From Lepidurus packardi (taxonomy: Eukaryota; Arthropoda; Branchiopoda; Notostraca; Triopsidae), in contig JAKZAN010000007.1 in assembly GCA_023053545.1 (NCBI GenBank), positions 7,998,001 to 8,062,000 of the forward strand: a stretch of 64,000 nt of DNA, written 5' to 3'. The stretch's first letter is position 1; the number at the start of each line of letters is the position of its first letter. The position numbers and the translations under genes are program-made. Shown piece by piece: positions 1 through 12,200 of this stretch. The notes under the pieces are model-generated. The model was not told the DNA's origin. It saw only the letters and a list, made by a program, of their open reading frames with translations, and did no database searches.

Positions 1-949
1 TGACTTGAAAACCTACAAAGACAAGCGAAAAGACCAAAAAAGGAAAGGGGAAAGATGGGGAAATGGCAGAAGAAAAGACAAGTTAAGTCTGTGACCTTGT
101 TTATGAGTTACAACTGCTTCTTACTCTTTCCTTTTCCTCACATCCCTTTAGCGTTGACGTTTAACCCTCGTGTCTCTCTGCTATGCGTTCATCAGGCCTA
201 GTTAGTTGCTCAGTGCGTGACGTTTTCGATGTTTGGCCTCAACCCCCACACTCCGGTAACCCTTTTCTGAACCTTAACCCTACCCAACCCTAACTCAACA
301 TGCCCAAGGTTTCCCACACCATGTTAAATCGGCGTAAACAAGGGTGAATTCATCCCCCGCAACTGGTCTGTTCCTTTTAGTTTTGGGCATAATAGTTCAA
401 GACTTTCCTTCAGCACTAGCACGCGTCCCTTGAGGCTCAAACCTCATATACGGTCTCTTCTTTTCTCTCTACCCCTAAGAGTGAGTGAGGTCACGGAGGA
501 ATCCTGTTGTCGGGTGATTCATGCGAATGTGTTTTTACCGCAGTTATTTTGGCTACGGTGTCATTTTCGCATCAAGAAAGCGTTCCAGTGCCTTGATTCC
601 TAACTTGGATTATCCTAAAATCGTCAAATTTTGTCTTCTTCTTTAAAGCATCGCTGCAATGACTGTGATTATAAGAAGCATTAAAGGTACAAGTAATTGG
701 CATTCGCATTTACAGCCCATTTTGAACAACTCGAAGCGGTGCCCTGGAGAGCTCATCAATTTCCTTGTGCTCCTTTTACGACTTTTGCAACTTTGCAAGA
801 GTTTGATGCAAAACCAAAACATTTCTTTCTTGCCAAAGGAGTTAGGTAAAGGTTTAGGTGATCATTGACTCCTCGCGAGTCCTCTCAACACATTTTGTCG
901 CTATAAGGAAAAACTGCTGGGAATTTCTCTAAATATATAGTAAATAGAG
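1..949. other. Non-coding flank, no gene recognised
   Basis: Both strands were read. The open frames here are short and match no family I know, and no convincing splice-framed exon was seen. CCCTAA-like words near 275-300 are too few and irregular to be a telomere array. Confidence 0.6.
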
Positions 950-1550
950 TAAATGCTGTTGTTGTGATCACTGGTTATTAGAATCAGCCGCTTTATGGAA
1001 TCAAGTTTTAAAGGACCGATTCAAAATTATAAATTTATAGAATTTTAGTCGGTTATTAAAATCACACTTTCGGATATTAGACTAAATTTCAAAGGAATTC
1101 TCACGTTTACGGTAACGAAACTGCAGTAGTGATTGCTACATGGGCTTTGTATATTGACCAATTACATTACCTTTTTGTTATTTTGACAAATACTGTCATT
1201 TCTCCTACTCCTATGATTAGTGGAAAATCGCTTCTAGACTCCCGTGTCAGTTAAATGAACAGGTTATTCAACTGGAGTTAGGAATTCCTCAATATCTCTA
1301 TCAAAATTGTAGAAAAAAACGTTACGAAATAAACCCTAGTGGGTGTAGTGAATCTAGAAAAAGGAAATGTGTGGGAAAGTGTCAAAAAGTAGACAATGCT
1401 TTGTTTCTTTGGTTTAAACAAGCCAGTTCGGTTCACGCGCCGATTAATCGTAGCATTTTATTGCATATTTTCGATTTTCGACTATTAGAATCCCCGCTTA
1501 ATAGAATCAATATTCACTGGAAAAACGTGATCACAATAGGCAGCATCTAC
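950..1550 (+). mobile_element. Decayed Tigger/pogo-family DNA transposon (internally deleted)
   Basis: The frame around 1350-1455 reads SRKRKCVGKCQKVDNALFLW and continues FKQASSVHAPINRSILLH. This fits the CENP-B-type helix-turn-helix of Tigger/pogo transposases (pattern VxxALxxWFxQxRxxxxPIxxxxL). The frame then runs straight into terminal sequence, so the catalytic DDE domain is missing. The ends are degenerate inverted repeats: aaatgctg...ttgtgatcac near 951-971 and gtgatcaca...cagcatcta at 1527-1549, each next to TTATTAGAATC-type sequence. Family knowledge: pogo/Tigger elements have short inverted repeats and a CENP-B-like DNA-binding domain. I infer a dead, MITE-like remnant. The exact ends are uncertain. 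Confidence 0.7.
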
Positions 1551-1907
1551 CATTTAGAATAAAATAGTTCTAAACTAAAACGTCACATGAAGAAATAGTA
1601 ACTAATTTCTAAGATATAATTTAGATCACAGAAAAGGAATTAAGTTTGAATTCCGCGAGTTTTACCTTGCCATCCACTTACGTGCCTTTGATATGCAGGA
1701 ATCCCTCTCTTAAAACAGCGGTATCTGATAATCTGGGCACAGAACTGGGTATTGCGCCATCTTTAACATCTTTTCCTGCATCTTGATTCGCATTAGTAGA
1801 CGTAGATCGAGCTAAAGGAGATGGAGTTGCTGTTCCAGCAGCTTTGGGGGTGCCATGAGGCAGGACCTTATCTCCAAACAACTCTCCGAGTACAAGTGAC
1901 TACTGAT

Positions 1908-1974
1908 TCTATTAAATTCCGCTTAATAGAATCAGTATTCACTTGATAAACGTGTTCAAATAAGCTACATCTAC
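1908..1974. repeat. Second copy of the Tigger-like terminal sequence
   Basis: This stretch is a diverged copy of 1483-1550. Both contain cttaatagaatca, then tattcact, then an acgtg core, and end in catctac. It may be the end of a second element or a longer right end of the first. Confidence 0.6.
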
Positions 1975-2429
1975 TGTATATAAAAGGTTAATCGCTGGGC
2001 TTTCAATCCACGGTTATTTACCTCTTTCACGAAGCGAGTAGTACCATGGCGTAGCAGAGGAGCAATAGGCAAACAGGAAAGAAGGAAAACGCAAGAGCTG
2101 TAAAGGTGACCAAGGCAAGGTATATTTGAAGATTAGTGGTGTGTATCGTTTTAGATGGTCGCTTTTTTTCGATTTTGTATATGTGGTAAGGTGAAGTTGT
2201 AAGAACCAAGCCTAGAGGCAGAGCTGCTAATGCAAACACGCTGTATAGTATATAAAAAAAAAAATCGTGCAGGTTTTTCTGTTGATAACCGCAGCAGCTT
2301 TCCCTTCTTCGTTTCGTTCCAAAAGGGGCGGAATTACGTTGCGTTGGAGCATGGCGGGGACTTGTAGATCCAAACTCTCTATAGCAGTATTTCTCTTTTA
2401 CGTGCAGGTAGACTCCAGGTAGACGAAGC

Positions 2430-2520
2430 GCCATTTGGCAGTGCGCCGCTTCACGCTTAGTCTTTCGGTATCTTCACCGTTTGCACCTCTCTCTCTCTCT
2501 TTCTCGCTCCCTTCGTTCTT
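2430..2520 (+). promoter_or_regulatory. Candidate EcR distal promoter / first non-coding exon
   Basis: A CT run at 2487-2502 (a GAGA-type motif on the other strand) is followed by a consensus donor, ctt|GTGAGT, at 2521. The next good acceptor is at 3142, followed by an exon that itself ends in GTGAGT. I infer a transcribed 5' leader of EcR. No TATA box is evident and the start point is a guess. RNA evidence would be needed to tie it to EcR. Confidence 0.35.
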
Positions 2521-3142
2521 GTGAGTATACACCATAATTCGCCTGGATTTTATTAGTGGTGCAGTTTTCAAGTTAAAAGGACGCTTATAACCAAGGTGCG
2601 AGGATTTGTGAAAAGCGTGGAACAGATTTTTTAGAAGCCCAATTCTGTCATTTTAGTTTGTGTAAGCATTCATTGTTTTTTCGTAATTTTTTTTTTTTTT
2701 GTGCCGTTAGACGAGTTTCCCTGAACGTGTTACGGTTTCGGAGCAGAAACGGGTAATTTCTAGGGTGAAATGACCCACTTTGAGGCGTATCAGTCCGTCC
2801 AGTTTTTCCCAAACCGGATTTTCTCCTGTCAAGTGCAGTGAATTTGGCTTGGGATCGGTTCTTGTATTCGCTGTGGACTTGACGAGCATGGCCGATGGGG
2901 TAATACTCAAAAGTCCCAACCTGAGGCCGAATGTTCACAGAGATCTCTTAAGCATAAAAGGGAGAATTTTTAGAAAGTCCACTTTGCATTATATGGTTGT
3001 TACTAAGTCTTATGTATTGTTTACACGTAGCTCACGTTTTTTTCCGACCAAAAGCCGTGTATTTGAATGTAATTCTGTCATGTAATTAGAAATGTAAAGA
3101 AAACTTAATCTAATTTCCCTTTTTCCTCTTCTGCATTTGCAG

Positions 3143-3379
3143 GCCCGGAAGATTGCAGAGAAGTGAACATTGCAGCGCACACGGATTATTTCAGCACAAT
3201 CGCCTTGTGACGTGCAAAGGTGCAACTGGAGTGCTCTGAAAGGAGAACTTTTGTGTTTGGAGAGGGGAAAGATCGTTCAAGGATACCACATTGAGTGCAC
3301 CCGATCTTTACCCCAATTAAACCGACATAAAGCGAATGGGTAACATTGACCCGAAATGTTTGTTCACGATGCTCAAGTG
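3143..3379 (+). other. Candidate non-coding 5'UTR exon of EcR
   Basis: A strong polypyrimidine acceptor (ctcttctgcatttgcag) precedes 3143, and a consensus donor, tcaagtg|GTGAGTG, follows 3379. No long frame is open, so it would be untranslated. Its position 5.9 kb upstream of the EcR-A start on the same strand suggests EcR, but it could belong to an unrelated non-coding transcript. Confidence 0.4.
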
Positions 3380-6300
3380 GTGAGTGCACCAACACGGGAT
3401 TATTGCTTCCGTCACCTACCTCGCCTCGGATTTATCTATTAAGCAAAACAAAAGTTCGATTCTTTGGATTGCGAGAACCGTTTGCAGCAACCAAAAACGC
3501 GGCTGTTTTCCAGAGGTAAAAAAATAATAACAAACATCACGAAATATGGGTTTCTTGATTCGCTTTTAGTGTAAATATGGGAAAAAAACTTGGATTTTAC
3601 AAGCTACGCATGAAACCTCCGGAAGGGCGGTTTAGGAAATGGCTAATCATTAGGCAAGGAGAAATTTTGCGGCTTGAAAAAAAGTTCTATCGAAATTGCC
3701 TCAGTCGTCCTAGGCATTACAATCTAGTCTCCCTTATTTGGCAGAAAATGATGGAGACTTTTTGGGACTTGTACTATTTCAAATAGGTTTGAGAATTTCA
3801 GAGTTCGAGACTCTGGAGAGCGCTCGCCCATGGGTATATGGTTGATTCTTACATTCTAGTTATTCACTGCACACCTCAGCAAGCTTGCATAGAACACTAT
3901 ATACAGTATAAGGGACCACTTTCCAACTTGGCTAAACTCCGTACCCGACCAACTTCCCAACGTCCAAAGTCTCTTAGCATCGCCACAAGCCAACACGCAT
4001 CATGTGGTATTCCGTTTGAATCATAGTACGTCAAATTCTCTTTCCAACAATCGTGAGTGAGGGATCTTGCGTAAAAAAAGCCCTAGCGCGCCAATAGGAA
4101 ACTAAAAGGAATATAGAAAGAAAGGACTGGCATTGTTGTGAAAGTTTTTCAGGTATAGGTCAAGATGACGCGAACTTTTCTGAGCGGGAAACTAAAAAGA
4201 CGCATACTATTATTGTAACGGCTTTTCAGAATGCCTACATGTCAAGGATAACTCAAGTCAAGTCATGTCAAGGATCTTCAAGGAAAGAAATGGAGAAATA
4301 GAAAGAAGTTTAGAAGAAAAATTAGGATGAATTAGGGTTGATTTGGCATAGATTCGGCGCATTTTCTGGAAAGTGATGATTTTCTAAGTGAATTTATGGA
4401 GCTTTTGTTCAAGTTATAGTTCATAGATTGCAGACTACTAGGTTATGGCATTGTTACACAGGTTGGGGCGAGCTTATGTAACGTGTTGGAAAGCGCTATG
4501 GGACAAGGCAACCCATGCTTAGTTACCTGTCCGTAGTGTTAGTGTCCCATATTAGTTCCCGTGTAAAATAGGACGTCCTACTTGGAAAGTTGTCTTGAGT
4601 GGTGCGTATACCTTCTTACCTTGGATGTTGGGTCTAGCGAGAACAAGAGAGTGGCTATAACACTACAAGTTCTTCCAGTTTCTCTGTGGGGGATTTTTTT
4701 CCTCCACCCTTTTCCCCGTAGTAGGCAGGCATATCCCACCTCATCCATTTCATTGTTGCTGGTTGCCGCACACTGAATTTGGGCTCCATTCAGCGCCCAT
4801 TATGGCTTCGATTGGGAAACGAAAGAAGGGGAAGATGCCGTAGCCAATTGCAAGTTACCCGAATGGAACTATTACTGGAAGCGCCTGTTACTTAATCCTT
4901 TTTGGTGGATTTTGGGGGGCGAAAAGAACGTTTCTAAAATTGGGAAACAGTTATTTTATTTATTTATTTGGTATTTTCTGTACTTTTTTTTGGAGGGTCT
5001 GGAGTCGGTTTTTGAGCGGATTTTTGGACATTCGACAGAAGGTATAAAAAATATTGAATAGAATGTCTTGGGGGAAACGTTGAGGAACGTGCTTCCCAAA
5101 AAGGAAACTTTTTCCTTCCACTTTCGCTGACTGCTACTTCAAAAATGATTTCTCCTTAAGGGGTAATGAGTGCAGCTTGTCTGTAACTAAATGCTCTCAA
5201 TGCTCTAATTACGCTGAGCGATTTCAAGCTCGGTTTTGCACTTTCTCTGGCCGTGTAATAAATAGTTAAGTGGCATATGAAATGCCATCAACCAGCTGGC
5301 TGAAATTTTTCAATTTACCTTCATTATTTATTATTATTATTATTATTCTGGGTAATATGTGCTGTCTTATGTAAGCGAACTCGTTGCGTTGGTGTGCTGT
5401 ACTGTAAGCGCTCGTTGGTGTGCATAATTGAAACTCGTGAGGTAGAAAGTGGCAGGGAGGGAGGATCTTGCACTTGTCGTTTCTGAAAAAATATCTGGGG
5501 TCTGTGGAGGGGAAATGAAATGAATGCATGCAGCTACTTGCTGCTTAACTACTTGCTCCCGTATAGTTGTGCTTGTTTTTCTTGGAAATTGCCCTTTTGG
5601 ACCCACATTCCGGTTTTGGCTTTGGGCTTTCGGATCGTTTGTCGTGGTAGAGCCAGTATAGGTCATTTTCAGGGGACAGATTCAGTAAATATATGGCTTA
5701 TATGGGAGGCGGGTCACTTGAGGGATGCTGAAGGACGAGAACTAGGGGGATCCTGAAGGAGGAGAAGACAACTGTGGCAATGTTGACTTCTCGACTGTTT
5801 GGGCATGAGTACTTCTTCCATGCGTGTCAAAACTCAAAACTGCTACTCATTGTTGGGCTTTGTTCTTCCAAGTTACAGTTGGTTCGTTTGCGAATGGGAA
5901 CGTGGCAGTGCTGTGCGTTAACTTTGACAGTAAACAATATTTGCTGGCTCGTGATTGGGTTCTTTTTCTTTTTGCTTTTAAAACCAGGTAACACTGGTTT
6001 TGCTGTTTCGCTTGGTAAGAACAAAGACAAAGCAATGTGATGTGATGTCTTTCTGGTTGGGTTGCGTTGGGATCCGAAGTGCTGAGCCATGTGAGATCCA
6101 TGTAGAATCAAGTTTTGCCTACTTTGCATGGACTCGGAGACTTCAGTTTGTTGTGTTGCTCCAATTGGTGAGTCGGATGTGGGGGAAACCCCAGGTGACT
6201 CAGAGTCTAGCAATTTTTATTCACGTAGTTGTAATTACGGATGCGTTTCTTCCGAACGCATTCTTTCAGAAGGGGATTGGGTTTTCCTTTTCTTATTTCT

Positions 6301-9220
6301 TTTTGTTAACTATGTAAGGCTCCGGAACAAAGCTTTGCATAGGCGCTCATCACGGACATTGTTGTTGGTCATAGTTGCTCGGCGTAGGCGGTTGACACGC
6401 GGAAATTTGGAACTATTTTTCGCTAAATCCGGTTCCTAGTACGAGAAAACGGGTTTGACAGTAAAGGTGGACATGTGTAATAACAAGTGCAGATAGTCTA
6501 GGATTTCTTGTCAAACTCGTGACAAATTAGCCATGCGCAGGCTATGTAAACAATGGAAATTCAATAGCAACTACTTGAGATAAGTTGACCAAAAATAACT
6601 TGTTTGGTGATGCACAAATTATGATTCTAAAGAAAACTTTATGGCGTAAATGGAAGGGGATCAAGGAATACCTTATCGAAAAATTGATCCGAATTTGCCC
6701 GCTCATCGCCTGTGCTGAGGTATGAAAGCCAAAGTCTATGGGAGTCATAACACCTTTGGATAATTACCTGCTGTCCCGCTAGTAAGGGTGAAATAACCGG
6801 GAGATATATATTGTATAGGGTAGGTTACTTAAAAGGTCGAGAAAGAGCGCAAAAAACTGGCGCTCTTTAGCAGGCAGACGGTGTTCCAAACAAGCTGATT
6901 CAGTTTGTTGATAAGCCAGTTTTCGTACAAGGGTCTGTAGGTTGGCCTCGCTAGACGGCACCCGTTTTGCAAATTATGCTCGCAAAAGTGGGACTGGAAC
7001 AAGTTCTCAATAATGCTTCGTTTTCGTCCAATTTTGAGGATATTGTGGCAAAATAATGGGTGAAGGAGATTGCAGGTTGAAAGGGTCCGTTCCACAGAAA
7101 TTTGTGTATCAAGGATTCTGGTGCAGTGTGCTTTTCTGGATCGCCGTAGGGTGGAATTCATTGTTGTCTTCTGGTTTTTGCGGTTCCACCCCGAGAGGTC
7201 CCCACCCTCGCCGTTGGCAACTGGAATGGCCAGCTTGGTGCAGGCTAGAAGGCTTGCTAACCGGGGCAAAGCAGCCGCCAAGCGAGTGCTTCACGTATCG
7301 TATGTATGGCCGACATTGCGAACAAAATCCAGATCTCAAAGCCGCTACGTTTGGAGCCCCATCTCCGGCTTCTTACCTTCGTACGAGGGGCAGGTGTGTT
7401 TGTAGTGAGGTGTTACTGTCATGTTAGCAATCCAAAAGTTTTCAAGAGTTCTTTTGGCCTTGAGTCCTAGTTTTCCCAAGTTCTTTCTTAGTATGCTTTC
7501 CTGGGGCATTGTTCGTGCGTTCACAGTAAATAGACGCGTTTCGAGGTTTGTCTTGCGACTTGTATCTATCCTGTGCAAATCGTTATTGGGGATCAGCTAC
7601 TAATTAGATGTTGGAAGGATATCTAAAAAAAAGCTTGCCATCAATTATTAAAAACCCGACTCACTTTTCATAATTTACGTTACCAGGTTGCCGTGTTATT
7701 ATTTGCCCAAATTGTATGCAAAGAATTGGCTAACGTAACAAAGAATGAGAGGGTATTTTAATGTTGAGGCGATTTGCACGGGTCGGTAATTGCTTAGCTA
7801 GCGTATAAGGTAATTTACACATGCGAGAACGAAGACACGTGTGAAAATACGCAACGTGAGTTTCGAGCGCGAGAGTCTGTGTAAGGACCCTAAAAAAAAT
7901 AAAATAAAAATAAAGTACCCTGAAGCGGTAATGAGCTTTTTACTCATTGTCTATTGAAATCGACTCAAACTGAGGACTTAAAGAAACACAGTAGTCTGGA
8001 GCGGAAATGGTTTCTGTATTAACATTAAATTAAAGATTAAAAAGGTCCTCTTAATTGTCGTGAATCGCGCGATAATTAGCTAATATAATTGCATGGAATG
8101 GATCGCGGAATCACTTTCTTGGGAAAGTGGCGGATTTCCCTGTACAGCTGCATGTCATTTTCCATTTCAGGTATGATTCGTGACGGTATAAAACTTCCAA
8201 TCTCACAGACGTAGACATTTATTATAGTATCGGGAAGGAAGTACGGGCTGTGCTATTGTTGAGTCGGTGTCACGCTTGGTAGTTATCTTGTCTAGAAAGG
8301 TCGTCTAGGTCTACTTGGGTCAGAAGGTTGACGAGTACCTCCCTGGTTTTGCTGTAAAGGTTTTTTCGTTATATTTATGCATACATGTGGAGTTGGAAAT
8401 CTAATTTTCGTTCCATGGGAAAGGAAGCGGTTTCTTGGGGCTTTGGGCCTGGCAGGTCTAAACACGTATCCATTAGTGTGTGATGACAAAATGATGTAAT
8501 AAGAATTATTATATCTGAAATTGTTACAACGATTTGTGACGCTTGAGAATCCGAATTTAATTCCGCTATGGCAAGTTACCTTGAAAGCTACGAGTGTTTC
8601 TGTCTTGGCGTGGCTGGAGGAAAAAGCGAAAGTTTTTGCATCATTTGGCCCACTCAGAGAGTTGGCTTGTTCAGCATAGAAGTTTTTGCGTCCTGCTGTT
8701 CGTTTCATGGAAAGAAAATAAGGTGAACGAACGAAAATAAGGTGGGACGCAAATCGGCGATTGAGGAATGAATCGTGGGTCTAAAAATTGTAATTTTGTG
8801 TATGCAATTATGGCTTGATGTCTTTTTTGTCGTATATGTATTAAGCTGTTTTTATTGTGTGCTTCCCCAGGTGTATGTTTTTGTTGGTAATTCGCTTGGT
8901 TGGACAGGAACGTCAGTGGAGCTTTTCATCCAAATGTGACCGATCGTTGTGCTTCTTATGTGATAAAAAGACAAAAGGAAAAGTACATGCCTAGAGCCTT
9001 TGTAACGTGAACTTTGTTGCTACAAGAAGGCCAAGTTGAGCACGTTTTTAACTTGGCGCGCGTATAAACGCGACCTACAAGAAACGCGTTCACACACAAA
9101 AAAAAGAAGAAAGGCTTACGAAACATTCGTTCAATTCTTCGTGATTTTTTTTTTCGTGTCGTCTGTACGCTTGCGGGAGATCTTCCTGGCGGGTGACGCT
9201 AAGTGGCTAAAAACTCAGCC
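3380..9220. other. Presumed large 5' intron of EcR, no coding exon seen
   Basis: The stretch is A/T-rich, with an (ATT)n run at about 5323-5346. Several 100-150 codon frames near 5827-7427 overlap one another on both strands, show no recognisable domain, and look like chance openings. No RNA gene was recognised. Confidence 0.5.
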
Positions 9221-9232
9221 AAAGATAAAACA

Positions 9233-12200
9233 ATGGAAGTCAAACAACATTCGCCCTTACCCCAACAATCCCCATTTTTCAGGCCCAGTTTGGGCCGAAT
9301 ACCTCTCATAACGCCCAAGAAGGAGGCAGCCTCTTCCTCCGACACTCACTTGCCCCCTTCTTCCAGTACCGGTACATTACATTCAGTACTTAACCCTAAT
9401 TTCACATCATTTTCTGTTTTTCTAGATGGATTTCTAATCATTTTTGTAATGTTTCAGTCAGTCTTCATTTATTTATAATAATTAATGGTTATGATATATT
9501 GTCATTTTTTTCTTTACATTATCATGTGCTATTTTTAGGTTTGAAGCTATCCACTTCATTACCCGGCTCCGTTTTAGTGTCGACCGTGATCAAAACCGAA
9601 CCTCTTTCCCGGAGCCCTTGTCCTATGGTGGTCGGCTCCAGCACAAGCTCAGTCCCGGCCGACAGGTAAGCCTTTTAAGAAAAGAGCATCGTTTTTTTGT
9701 GTTGGTCTTTTCGCTTAATTTTTGGTCTTGGCCCATAAATTCATAAAACTTTTTTTCTCTCGTTCTTATCTAGCCCGAACAACAACAACGCCCTCATGAA
9801 CCTGAGCGGGTTGGCATTGTCTGCCTCCGGCTACGTCGTGCAATCGCATTCAGCTGCCAGCCCTTCACCAGCCAAACGACCCAGAGCAGCCGAAGAGGCG
9901 TGGTTATCCTCTCCTAGCCAAATGTCCATCGATTCCATGTCCCCGCCCCCTTCGGCTCCCACCACACAAGGCGGATCCGTTCACGCCCCGCCCTCTGTTT
10001 CCAGTAATGGGTACTGTCCTTCACCTATGTCTACGGGCAGCTACGACCCTTACAGCCCAGGACCGAAAGGTATTTCTTTACCCTTTTTAACATTTCCCCT
10101 TCATTTTCTTTTTTTGTAAAGAACCATCACGTTTTTTCTGATCATTTTTCCGGCTTCAATTGATTTACAACCATCCCCAGCTGCTGCTGAGCCTTATATG
10201 GTTTTTCATTACATATAACACGGAAAAGCAGACAAATTCTCTCGAACTATTAAGAGCGAGATAGTTGCAATGTCTATTATTAGACAAGGAGATAGAAAGG
10301 AATTACATAATTCGAACTTACTGCGTAACAGAAATACTAAAACGAGAGAATAGAGCTCTAGAACTATAAAAAGAGTGAAATCATCGTCCGTTGAGCTTGC
10401 GAAAAGAAATTAATTGACTAAAAGACCGCAAAAAATGAAATGCGAAAAAGGAGGGGCAAAAAGTAGAATGATTAAAGCAAGAAAACGTGAATTACATCTT
10501 TGAGACGTGATTAGTGACAAGGTCTTGCGAATAGCAAAACGCATTGCAGCTGCATGCTGTTTTATATGGCTTTTTTAGGCACTTAGGAAAGGGTTCAGAA
10601 TGGCAGAATAGCAGAGTCAAGGCGTTTTGAAGGAAAAAGATGGGGAATTGCAGGCGTATCATGTTGAACTCAAGGACTTTCGGCTAGTAAAGGAAGGTAG
10701 TTGTGACCTAGTCGCATACTGGAATGACGCCGTGTGTCGTTTCGAGTACCCCACACACTTGCAGCCTTCATTTAGCAGTGCGTTTAGATGATGGTAGACA
10801 GTGGCGTAAAGGGAGCGGTAAAGAAATAAAATAATTAAAAAAAAGAGGTCGTCAGTCCCGCATTACATTGTTTGCGGGTTTAGTTTTGGAGCGCACGCAA
10901 GGACTGCGTAGGACTGAATGCGAACCGTGAGGTTTCTTTCCTAATGAGCAGCAACGTGGTACCTCGCTACTTTCTTTGCCACAGGGCTCTTATCAAATAT
11001 TCTGCAGGTTCTTAACATTAAATATAACTCATATACGATCCAAACTCTTGCTCGCGCGTTGCATAACAACCCGTTGTGTGAAAAGCCGACCCTTTTTAAA
11101 TTTTTTCTTCTTCTTTACATTTAATTCCCCTCCCCCATCCTGAAGGTGGCTTATGCGTGACTCCGCTACTATTTATGTCTATACGGCAGGTTTTTCTTCC
11201 TGGGGCTCGTTTTTTAAGCATTCGTTTTGTTACAAGTCAGTAATATTTCGGCTCCTGGAGCTCTTATGTCGTCCGTGGCAAAGATATTGGAAGCATCTCG
11301 CGTGATTGGAGGAAATGGCTGTAAAGATACGATTCCAAAGCGTTTTTACTGTATCACGACACCTAAAAGATCATAATCTTTACTATTTTTTCATTCATTT
11401 TGACTTTTGGTAGTCTGGATGGACAGAGGTTTCTTTAGAAAAGGGTTCTTTTCTACCCTAAGATGGAGCGGTCGGTTGTAAGCGAAACGAGAACTGAAAA
11501 GAAAAGTAAAGTTTGAAGACTGGATCGGTTTTAATGAGTCTGGGTTACCAAACAGTACTTTTAATTATGCAGACAATAGTTGGGACAGCAAGGACATGCC
11601 ACTCGCGAAGTGTCCGTCGTGCAATGAGTTGACTGGTTGCTCAAATGCTTGTCGATAGACAGAAGAAGGGAGCAGCCAGATCCTTTGTACTTCGTTAATG
11701 TCCCGGCATCTCATTTGTCTGTCGGACTCGGTTGTCGCGGTAGAACGACGCGTTTGAACAGGCGTGAAAACGTGACCATGTCGTAGCATTCGACAGTTTC
11801 TTGTTAAATTTGACCTTCGTGCAGCCAGCAACGTATTTCCTTTTATTACAGCTTCCGGCAAGTTTCTCCATCTTGCATAGGATTCCGAATTATAAATGTA
11901 CCGCCTTTTTATACTCGTTGATAAAAAACCTCCTCAACCGTATAATTTCGAACTCGTAAAGTTTTAAAAGCTTCATTTGTTGCTCAAGGTATTTTAGCGA
12001 TTGTAAAATCTATGCGTGTCAATTGCTTTCAAACGAAAACTTTACGCTTCTAAATTGTATTCGCCGACTCGTGCTGCCACCTAGCGGTGTTCTAAGGAAA
12101 TACAAGGGAAGTCTTGCTCCAACCCATTCCATCAACGGTGGCGCCAGAAATTCGTTCGAAAGTTTAAATTGACCGTTAAAGCCAACAAACACTGGAATTT

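Noticed and set aside
255..300. CCCTAA/CCTAAC-like words, possible interstitial telomere
   Set aside because: Only a few irregular copies; not an array, and not a tandem of the arthropod TTAGG unit.
2027..2434. Minus-strand frame of 135 codons with hydrophobic stretches
   Set aside because: No recognisable domain, no splice or promoter support, abuts the candidate EcR leader on the other strand; looks like chance.
6829..7281. Overlapping frames of 110-150 codons on both strands
   Set aside because: Mutually overlapping, low-complexity-free but with no family resemblance; no coherent exon borders.
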